NCBI GenBank assembly: GCA_020809705.1
Contig: CP085830.1
Span: 620,001-684,000, forward strand
Origin: Calonectria ilicicola
Lineage: Eukaryota > Ascomycota > Sordariomycetes > Hypocreales > Nectriaceae
Length of the DNA: 64,000 nt
Direction of reading: 5' to 3'
Shown here: positions 56,954 to 64,000 of the stretch, in pieces
How the letters are laid out: the number at the start of each line of letters is the position of its first letter
How positions within the stretch are numbered: the stretch's first letter is position 1
Position numbers and translations under genes: made by a program
Notes under the pieces: generated by a model
What the model saw: the letters and a program-made list of their open reading frames with translations, nothing else
Told to the model about the DNA's origin: nothing
Databases searched by the model: none

Positions 56954-59819
56954 ATGGCTGACCCTATGAAACCTGTCTTTAGCGCCATCGCTGCTTTAGA
57001 CGCGGCCGCCAAGGGCGCTATCTTCATCCAAGGCATTTCGGAAATACAAGAAGAATACAGTGAATTTTGCGATGAGGTAATTATCGCTTGCATCCCTCCT
57101 AATCGCTGTTGGGTGAGATTCAATGATCATCTAATAAATGCGCTTAGATTGACGATATTAGTAATTTGATTGAATATAGATTAAAAAGAGTTGGATCCTC
57201 GTTTTCCTCCGATACCCGCATACCCAAAATTGTAAAACGATTAGAAAATATCTTGGAGTAGCTTCGCTAGATTGAATTAGATGTTTAAAGCCCTATTTCG
57301 GATGATGCATTTCGGGCGAACAGGCGAAAATGGATAATTAAAAGTAACAAAATCAAGAAACTCCTTGATAGCGCAAGACGAACAAGGTCAATGTTATTGG
57401 AAGCTATCCAATGGCAGATGTTGGCACAGTTTGCCATGATGGCAAACAATAGTATCAGAGCGTCAAGCGAGATTCTAGAAGTTGTGCGGATGATGGAAAA
57501 TACTGAACAGCAAGTGTCCAACAGAACATTAAGAACCCCGCAGTGTCTAATTCGCACATCCAGACCCAAGCTCTCTATATTCCCTTCACCTAATCCAAAG
57601 TCCCCTAGCGCCCCACCAACAATAATGCCATCTGCGCAGCCGTCAAGTCTTCAACCGTTGCTTGATATAGACGCGGTAGTGGACAATCAGGATCAGTCAT
57701 CTCAAGAAAGTCAAGACTCAATGGATATTGTAATGTACGCGAATGGTGATCATGATCCGAGTACCCTTTTTTCACAATCCAACACCATCTTGCGGCATAC
57801 AAGAACTCAAAAACGCGAGTGCATGGAAGATTGCAAATGCAGCTGCCATGAACAGCCATAGCATTTCCAAACTCCAAGATGGATCATGAATCTGATTGGA
57901 TTTTGGGATGTGCGCTACCACTCTCGTCCCAGCCATAGTCGACGGAATTCCCAGTGTTTATGCGACAAACAAGGAGTCTTCTGGGTAGATTATCGACCGC
58001 CCCTCCCCTGGTTCGGTACAACAATGCTGTCACTCAACGCCCGATACAATTCAACCGGGCTGCATTGCTCACTACGACCAGTTAGAGTGGTGCCCATTGA
58101 AAGCGAAATGTGGGAGATTCTCGATGGTTCGATTGAAGAGATGCAGTATTTTCTTGCCCAAGGAAATGCTGTTTTCCCAGACGATAAGATGGAAGATGAT
58201 ACTGAGGCGCTCGAAGTAGGTTCCATTTACAGTCACTAAATCGCTGCCTTTATGCTTGCTACTAATAACAATTGAACTGATAGTATGTCATCACCCTTCG
58301 AAATTATAGTATGCTAGGGCTTTTGCTGCAACTATGGGCAGAGAGACTTCCACGAGAGGGTATATCACGGTATGACAATACATTCGAAACACAACCAGAT
58401 ATGTCAAGGTTCTGATGAATGCATCTTAGGAGGACATTGTATACTGCAAATAAACGTCTTGTACTGGCACAGACAATCAGCGAACAGAAAAACATCTACC
58501 TTTTACAAAAGGTAGTCTCATATGTTGAGGATGAGCCCCACATCAACAACGAACGCCTCCATGAGGCGGTCCGTCAACGCCACGGTGTAGCAGATGCTAT
58601 CGCAGAGCTTGCTAGTATGGGGAGCGTAAATGAACTCGGTATGACTGGAAATGCACCATTACATATTGCTGCCAGAATGGGTCATTTAGAGACGATGCAA
58701 CAGCTTCTTGACGCAGGGGCCGATGTCAACGTGAGGAATATCGAGGGGAAGACGCCACTGATTGAAGCCGTGCTAGCATGCCAAACTGATTCTATGCGGT
58801 GTCTTATGTTGGCCAAGGATTGCAATATTACAGAGCAATGCCAGAGTGGCCGAACGGCGCTTCACTTGGCTGCTTACAATGGCGCTCTGGCTGAAGCTCG
58901 TTTGCTTACTCGACGAGATCGAAGATCGGTTTGGGCTCGCGATATCTGGGGCCACACCCCACTCCAGCTATTGGCACTTTCCGGTGATGCATATGACCCA
59001 GCAGATGCCGAAGAGACAGCACGATTATTGCTCGCTGCAAGTGACGGTGGTCTCGACAATTCAGACCTCATGGAGCTTTCAAGGGTTGCAATAACAGGAG
59101 ATAATTTGCCAATTCTGCGACCTCTGGTCGATTTTGGAGCTGATTTGAGGTTTATCAATGTAAACTCTCGGAACTTGCTGCACATTGCTGCTCTAAACTG
59201 CACTGAGGAAACTCTACAGTACCTCGAAGGCTTGCAGCTATCAGTCGTCGACCCCTATCTTCCAGATATTGACGGAGATGATCCTTGGGATTCTTTCATA
59301 TATCGCATCACTTTAGGAGAGAAAGTAACCACCTCAGCCGACGAAGCAGCCTTTGTCAGCCTTTATCTCGGCATTAGAAACAGAACTTTGCAGCACGACA
59401 TTTCGGTTCTGAGAAAGGCTCACGATGCTCTATCCAAAAATGAGATACATTCATCCGCTGCTCATTTAACTAGCCTATCCAAACTAAAAGCCGACTGCCA
59501 CAACCATGGACGAGCTAGTTACTATCGAGGAATCTCTAGAGATATCCAGGCCGGAAACTTAAAAACAGGAGCTCGGGCCATTTTCGAAGATATTCAACAA
59601 TTAACAGATGAAATTCTGACCTCACCATGGGACCAAACATCTCGCTATGACATAGGGCTTGATAGCTATGATCCGTGCGAGAACACATCGACAGAGGCTG
59701 TGGTTGATGCTGAATCTGCCCCTGGCGAATTATGTTCTCTGGCAGACCTTGACAGCTCTCGATCAAGCGAGAAGAATAGCAATATGGATGTTTACCACGA
59801 CGGTTATTGTTCCTCTTAG
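56954..59819 (+). pseudogene. ankyrin-repeat NLR-like gene with six in-frame stops
   Basis: Three exons in one consistent frame: 56954-57076, 57148-58215 and 58284-59819, with introns of 71 and 68 nt, 909 codons. The N-terminus (MADPMKPVFSAIAALDAAAK) and middle section (CMEDCKCSCHEQP and following) resemble the N-terminal region of a large fungal ankyrin-protein class. Ankyrin repeats follow from about 58640. Stops interrupt the frame at 57259 (TAG), 57268 (TAG), 57286 (TAA), 57859 (TAG), 58413 and 58416 (TGA TGA). Sequence on both sides of each stop continues without frameshift, e.g. ENILE-stop-LR-stop-IELDV-stop-SPISDD. The first four fit CAG or CAA precursors and the last two fit CGA. Introns remain spliceable, so the damage is point mutation only and probably recent. 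The gene cannot give a full-length product by ordinary translation. Confidence 0.8.
58419..59819 (+). CDS. intact 3' ankyrin-repeat ORF of the broken gene
   Basis: After the two adjacent TGA codons, an ATG at 58419 opens 466 codons. Ankyrin repeats are clear: NAPLHIAARMGHLETMQQLL, then DAGADVNVRNIEGKTPLIEA, GRTALHLAAYNGALAEARLL and, more diverged, SRNLLHIAALNCTEETLQYL. The C-terminal 140 residues are acidic and unordered. If transcribed from an internal promoter this could be expressed alone as a scaffold-type protein, but it is more likely just the undamaged 3' exon of the larger gene. The stop at 59817-59819 may itself be premature, because the next codons also hold a TAG. Confidence 0.6.
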   Translation: MHLRRTLYTANKRLVLAQTISEQKNIYLLQKVVSYVEDEPHINNERLHEAVRQRHGVADAIAELASMGSVNELGMTGNAPLHIAARMGHLETMQQLLDAGADVNVRNIEGKTPLIEAVLACQTDSMRCLMLAKDCNITEQCQSGRTALHLAAYNGALAEARLLTRRDRRSVWARDIWGHTPLQLLALSGDAYDPADAEETARLLLAASDGGLDNSDLMELSRVAITGDNLPILRPLVDFGADLRFINVNSRNLLHIAALNCTEETLQYLEGLQLSVVDPYLPDIDGDDPWDSFIYRITLGEKVTTSADEAAFVSLYLGIRNRTLQHDISVLRKAHDALSKNEIHSSAAHLTSLSKLKADCHNHGRASYYRGISRDIQAGNLKTGARAIFEDIQQLTDEILTSPWDQTSRYDIGLDSYDPCENTSTEAVVDAESAPGELCSLADLDSSRSSEKNSNMDVYHDGYCSS

Positions 59820-60034
59820 GGCTAGAAGCCCAGAAAGAAGTACGCATGGTCTTGTGGCTACATGCATTTTACAAAGGAATATGGATGATGATGCGGAGTA
59901 TTTTGGCTAAAGTTATATTATCTCCTAACTGCGAGGCTAAAACCAGGATAGCACGGATTCATGTTCGTGTCGTGACCAAATGCATTTACATTTAACATGA
60001 TTCTCTCCTGATTTCACTCTCTTGGGAAATTTCA

Positions 60035-60679
60035 TCATGGGACAGGCGTTCTGGTTCTATCGTTGTTCCACCTCGCTATCGCGTCTGCTTCCTCCCCGGT
60101 TTGGGCATGAGGTGACACGTGCTGACGTCCCACCAAGCGATTGGTCTGTATGGTGGGAAGCGCACCTGTTGTGGTCTGGGACGTCGTGAACCCCCACGAG
60201 ACACCTCCGAGCCAGGAAGATGTTGATAAGTCGTAGGCAAATGTGGTATATGTTCCCACCTTGGGCTTGCCAGGCTTGGGTCCCCCGACGGTGTCGCGCA
60301 CGGTGTCAATTAGGGCAGCAGCTGAGCCACCACGGCCTTCCCCAACCATGGGGTATCCAACGTAGGATTGCAATCTGCCCATATTTCCCACATCCATTAG
60401 AATGAGCGGATTCTCATCGTCACCAAACCCGTACCAGGGAACGGCGTATTTCCTTGAACGATCAAGCTCCCAATAGCTCGAGCTGGCTGGTTGCTTGAAC
60501 TGCACCAGGCGAATCCGAGAGTTGGAAGGGTCGTTGGGCGTGAACGTCAATTTGATGTTGACGCCAGGCACAGGGGGAACCCATTCACCATCCCATTCAA
60601 CAGTATCGCGAGTAAATGGAATGGAGTTGTCATAGATCTCCGCATTCCAGACTCCATATGATGTTGTTAATTTGGACAT
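60035..60679 (-). CDS. unknown 214-residue protein
   Basis: Single-exon, soluble, no signal peptide. Not recognised. The N-terminal half is beta-rich and tryptophan-containing (SKLTTSYGVWNAEIYDNSI, GEWVPPVPGVNIKLTF, SSYWELDRSRKYAVPWYGFG). The middle contains an AALIDTVRDTVGGPK segment and a GVSWGFTTSQTTTG strand. The last 30 residues are charged (HAQTGEEADAIARWN). The sequence YWELDR...VPWYG followed by an ALIDT-type strand and a WGF strand recalls small bacterial domains attached to secreted proteins, but I cannot name a family. Start ATG at 60679; the base composition is more GC-rich than that of the neighbouring ankyrin gene. The gene converges with it 215 bp away. Confidence 0.65.
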   Translation of the reverse strand: MSKLTTSYGVWNAEIYDNSIPFTRDTVEWDGEWVPPVPGVNIKLTFTPNDPSNSRIRLVQFKQPASSSYWELDRSRKYAVPWYGFGDDENPLILMDVGNMGRLQSYVGYPMVGEGRGGSAAALIDTVRDTVGGPKPGKPKVGTYTTFAYDLSTSSWLGGVSWGFTTSQTTTGALPTIQTNRLVGRQHVSPHAQTGEEADAIARWNNDRTRTPVP

Positions 60680-61571
60680 CGTGGTAGAAGCAGTGAATGA
60701 CTGGTTGTGTGAGTTGTTTCCGGCATGTTTTTGAGGGAAATGCTGACAGCAATGTCTGTCTTCTTATCATTGCGGTTTTCGTATTTCTGCCTAAATTACG
60801 CTGACGCAACATCTTTCTGTCTCCACCTCCAGAGCCCAGATGACTCTTTTGCCTTGCTTGCCTTGCTCCACAACTCCACGTGGTGCGCAATGTGGTTTGC
60901 ACAGGAGTATCAGAATCCGTCGCGCCAAGTGGGTATGATCGCCCTATACAATTGCACCACTAAATTTGGGCAACACCATGATAGTTGACCTATCTAGGAT
61001 TGTTTACAAAAGTGTTTGCCAGCCGAAAGTAATATCTTGAAGTTTGTGGTCAATGCGGGGATGCAGAAAACAGGACGTGCAATCGGTTTCAGCTGTAAGG
61101 TCTCGATCCAATAGCCCTCGAGGGATCACATATCGGCAAAAGAAAACATTGTTGATCATTCCTCCAATAACCCCAGCCACTCAGCTGATTTGCAGTCGTT
61201 GCGTAACAAAATGCAAATATGATTGGCTCTGCTGGATCGCCACAGAAAAAACAACATTCAGACTTCCAATCAGCACTCCTCGATCGTATATAAGGCTGCA
61301 TCTCAGACAGCTACCAACTCGAAATCTGCAAGCCACGATGGTCCAGACTGGCTCAATTACGGCCAGCGAGAAGCAAAAAAACAGTCAGCAGATATATGCA
61401 TGGTTCAATAGTTGAGACATTTCTGAGGGCCCGTTACCCCTCAATCGACTCTCCGGTTTGCATTTGACCAGATTATAGCCACATCATTGTGCTCGTTGGC
61501 TTGATTCTTTGGCTTATCTCTCATTGCTCATCCATATTTGCTCTTTCAATTGACACAAGCCGGGCGCCGTA
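60680..61571. other. intergenic; contains TATA box and a 25-codon ORF
   Basis: Upstream of both the unknown gene (-) and the membrane glycoprotein (+). TATATAAG at 61287-61294 lies 44 bp before an ATG at 61338 (CACGATGG) opening a 25-codon ORF that ends at 61415. It is either a micro-peptide, an upstream ORF, or chance. Confidence 0.35.
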
Positions 61572-62755
61572 ATGTTCCTGTCCCACACTGCTGGAGTCGC
61601 CTTGGTGGTCTTGCTTGTCACCACTGAGGCCCTAGCACCTTCGCAAATGCTGAGACGTTATGTTGATGCACCACAGCCCACAGATCCTCCTCCTGAAGCC
61701 GCCGTCCTTGCACGATTGCAAGGGCTGCGCAAACGCGACGAAGAAGCCGCCTCTAATGACTTGGCCGACTGGACCATAGCACAAGACCAAACGTGCGGAT
61801 ATTTATCTGGCGTACCCGGGAACCCCATTACTTGCCAAGGCGAAAATGCCACTTGCATGTGGTTTGCGCCTATCGGGACCGAGACCAGAGGCGGGGTTGT
61901 TTGCGCCGACTTCGAAGCCGAGAGCCTCACTGCCTATGTTGGATGTATCAACAGCGAAACGGCCCAGAATACGACAGAGTGTAACGATGTCTGTCAAAGC
62001 AATGAGTATATACTACGATGGTAACCTACATTGTCCAATTCACCTATCTTCGATACAGCCGCTAATCCAAACTATTCAATCATAGTACCAAGTCGTCAGC
62101 GCCGTATTGTCGAACCTACGCATACCCAAGCAATGTTTCCGATTATCGATGCGCAAGCGTATCCCAAACACGAGTGTCCAGCGTCTCATGGACATGGGAC
62201 GGCGAGGATGAAACTGATGTTGGCTTCATTACCACAACTGGCTTTGCTGACGAGGCCGCAACCCTCACCGATATACGAAGCAATGCTGCGTCTCCGACTC
62301 AATACGTAACCATCATTCACAGCTCTCCTGCATCGGACTCATCAAGTTCAAAGACCCCGGTAGGCCCTATTGTCGGCGGTGTGGTTGGTGGTCTGGCTGT
62401 CGTGGGTGCGGTTGTCTTGGGTGCCATTTATCTCCTGCGTCACAGGCGAAAGCCCCAACCGGAGCAAGAGGCCCCCCAACGCTCTACAACTCAGCCTCCA
62501 CAAGTTCAACCTGATATTCCGATGACGGAAACAAAGCCATATATGGGATCGCCTGCTCCATCGTACTCTGCCGTGCCGCCATTCCCTCCATCGTCAATTG
62601 GTTCACCCGACCCGTCTCATTGGCACGAATCATCAGTTATTTCACCGCAACCGTCGACTGCTGCGCTGGCTACCCATGCTGAACTCAGTTCAAATGCCCT
62701 TGATCGATCAGACTCGATTCATGAGTTACCTGGTGATGAGAGTAGCAGGCGCTAA
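61572..62755 (+). CDS. single-pass cell-surface glycoprotein (Mid2/WSC-sensor-like layout)
   Basis: Two exons (61572-62005, 62086-62755; 80-nt intron with branch GCTAATCC) give 367 residues. Residues 1-20 are a signal peptide (FLSHTAGVALVVLLVTTEAL). A short pro-like region ends in KR (GLRKRDEEA). A cysteine-bearing ectodomain follows (DQTCGYLSGVPGNPITC, CMWFAPIGTETRGGVVC, CNDVC, and after the intron APYCRTYAYPSNVSDYRC). A serine-rich stalk leads to one TM helix (PIVGGVVGGLAVVGAVVLGA) and a proline-rich cytosolic tail (SPAPSYSAVPPFPPSS). The layout resembles fungal wall sensors and many surface glycoproteins; a specific role is not established. The splice restores the cysteine spacing, which supports it. 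No disruption seen. Confidence 0.78.
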
Positions 62756-63192
62756 CCTGAGTAGCATGTTGTGAAGTGGGGCAAGGATCTAATTTAAAAT
62801 ATGTATATCAAGTTTATTATTTTGCCAATTAATACAAATATTCCAATCTACATGCCAGATCAGGGATTTGGATAACCCTAGAGTTGAAGGTCATCATCAG
62901 TGCCTGCATGTGGCCCACAGCCAGCCCTTATCCATGGGGGGCCGTACTCTGTGGCTGTTGATTGTGGCTTGCTTGGTCGCCCCCACGGTCAGCCACAATT
63001 GAGGATGCTAGTTAAGCAAAACGAGGATGCTGGTTAGACAAACCCAAAAGAAATGGCTGCTTTTTAGACAAAATGTTTTGCAGACACCACCACGACCCTT
63101 GAAATTTTTGACGGGCGCGTCGACGCGTCAAAAACCAAAACCTGACACAACAGCCCAGATTTGGCCCTTCATCAGCCCGCAAACCATACGCA
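62756..63192. other. intergenic, promoter of the oxygenase
   Basis: Includes the imperfect palindrome at 63108-63131 with an ACGCGT core. Otherwise repeated TTGTGGCTG/GGTCAGCCACAA-type segments near 62955-63000 and nothing coding. Confidence 0.4.
63108..63131. promoter_or_regulatory. palindromic GACGCGTC-type site upstream of the oxygenase
   Basis: TTGACGGGCGCG is followed by TCGACGCGTCAA; the outer six bases are perfectly inverted and the right arm holds ACGCGT, the MluI cell-cycle box core bound by Mbp1/APSES regulators. It is 62 bp before the ATG. Function inferred only from the motif. Confidence 0.3.
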
Positions 63193-64000
63193 ATGGCTTC
63201 TGAGCAGCATGCCGACGCCAGCGATGCGAAAAGCGACCTGAGCACCCAAGAATTCCATTCTGGCCTCGAGGATGATATTTACAACGCCCTCAAGGGCCTC
63301 AAGTCTTCCGGGTCCTTTGCCTCATTCCACGAACTGCCAAATGCCCCGCCCGCAGACCTTTTTGTCAATGAGGTCGGCGAGATCCAGATGCCGCTAGACG
63401 AGCCCCAAGCGCGCCAGCTGATTGCAAAATCTCGCCAGGCGCCCTATGGTAAGGGAAGTGAGACACTCGTCGACACATCGGTCCGCAACACCTGGGAGTT
63501 GGATGCATCACAGTTCACTTTCCGTAATCCTACGTGGATCTCTTACCTTCAGAACCTATGCACCACCGTCGCCCGTGATCTCGGCATCAATGCGCCCATT
63601 AAGGCCGAGATCTATAAGATGCTCATCTATGAAAGAGGCGCAATGTTCAAGGCTCATACAGAGTATGTGTCTCCCATACACTAACCATACATTTCTCCCC
63701 CGCTTCTAACTCTTGTCACCCAGTACTGAGAAAATCCCCGGCATGTTTGGGACTCTTATCATTAGCTTACCATCAACCCACCAAGGTGGAGAGCTGGTTT
63801 TAAAACATGGCTCCGAGAAAAAAGTCTTCAAGACTTGCACAAAGACCCAGTCTTTTGCCTGTTGGTACTCCGACGTCTCGCACCAGGTTCTTACCGTCAC
63901 TGCAGGCTACCGTTGGGTACTCACCTATAATCTTGCTCTTGACTTGGCCCAGCCGCGTCCATCTGCAGGCCTCCAGCGGAGCGAGACCCGGCCTCTGAGA
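63193..64000 (+). CDS. 2-oxoglutarate/Fe(II)-dependent oxygenase domain protein, 3' end outside window
   Basis: Partial gene: exon 1 63193-63662, intron 63663-63723 (GTATGT...CACCCAG), exon 2 from 63724 off the window end. The splice creates HTDTEKIPGMFGTLI, in which His-x-Asp is the iron-binding pair of the double-stranded beta-helix. Downstream STHQGGELVLKH and FACWYSDVSHQVLTVTAGYR contain the conserved second-histidine region, and the typical following RWVLTYNLAL is present. The N-terminal 120 residues are the usual fungal leader (LEDDIYNALKGLKSSGSFAS, VNEVGEIQMPL). Proteins of this type are prolyl-hydroxylase-like; substrate unknown. The ATG at 63193 is the only good start. No disruption in the visible part. 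Confidence 0.82.

Noticed and set aside
1..64000. CRISPR arrays, bacterial operons, riboswitches or biosynthetic gene cluster
   Set aside because: No regularly spaced perfect repeats, no ribosome-binding sites, no PKS/NRPS/terpene core gene; the P450, AKR, GST and MFS genes are separated by unrelated genes.

Overview
The window is nuclear DNA of a filamentous ascomycete (Pezizomycotina). Genes are split by short GT-AG introns of about 45-110 nt with CTAAC/CTAAT-type branch sites. The gene content is typically fungal: HET and NACHT (NLR-like) genes, DUF3433, an F-box protein, GH43, a ferric reductase, Dal5-type and DHA1-type MFS transporters, and a P450. Nothing prokaryotic or viral was recognised. 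The species cannot be named from the sequence.

Layout. 1-1518 (-): 3'-truncated NACHT gene. 3000-6685 (+): wrecked DUF3433 membrane-protein gene. 6838-8576 (-): P450 with a probable 2-nt frameshift. 9967-11202 (+): coiled-coil protein. 12016-12826 (-): C2H2 protein, followed by an array of short repeated motifs (13253-13899). 14222-14520 (+): small two-exon gene. 15600-16231 (-): sugar-transporter relic. 16739-18160 (+): aldo/keto reductase. 18360-18947 (-): Poa1-like macrodomain protein. 20056-21144 (+): DUF2306. 22050-23771 (+): MFS transporter. 23876-26530 (-): HET protein. 27133-27980 (-): glutathione S-transferase. 28852-30255 (-): F-box. 31154-35926 (-): hydrolase-NACHT-WD40 gene with five in-frame stops. 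38381-40657 (+): four-TM protein. 41129-42655 (-): disordered protein. 44004-44561 (+): deaminase. 46839-48525 (+): MFS. 49743-51594 (+): ferric reductase. 52969-53370 (+): nucleoside-phosphorylase-domain fragment. 54926-55906 (+): GH43. 56320-56568 (-): two tRNA-like genes. 56954-59819 (+): ankyrin gene with six in-frame stops. 60035-60679 (-): unknown. 61572-62755 (+): membrane glycoprotein. 63193-64000 (+): 2OG-Fe(II) oxygenase, cut by the window edge.

The main theme is a contrast between two gene classes. Metabolic and transport genes are intact. The incompatibility-type genes (NACHT, HET, NACHT-WD40, ankyrin) and the DUF3433 gene keep long reading frames interrupted by stop codons, most of which are explained by CAG/CAA to TAG/TAA. 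A repeat present twice (45277-45650 and 53475-53852) differs mainly by C-to-T and G-to-A changes concentrated in one copy. Together this looks like repeat-induced point mutation (RIP) acting on repeats and paralogous immune-type genes. Conditional repair of UAG/UGA by A-to-I editing of mRNA is an alternative that RNA sequencing could settle.

The metabolic genes form no obvious biosynthetic cluster. Gene models with introns were built by hand from splice consensus and frame continuity; those with many exons (aldo/keto reductase, GST, ferric reductase, NACHT) close in frame at every junction.
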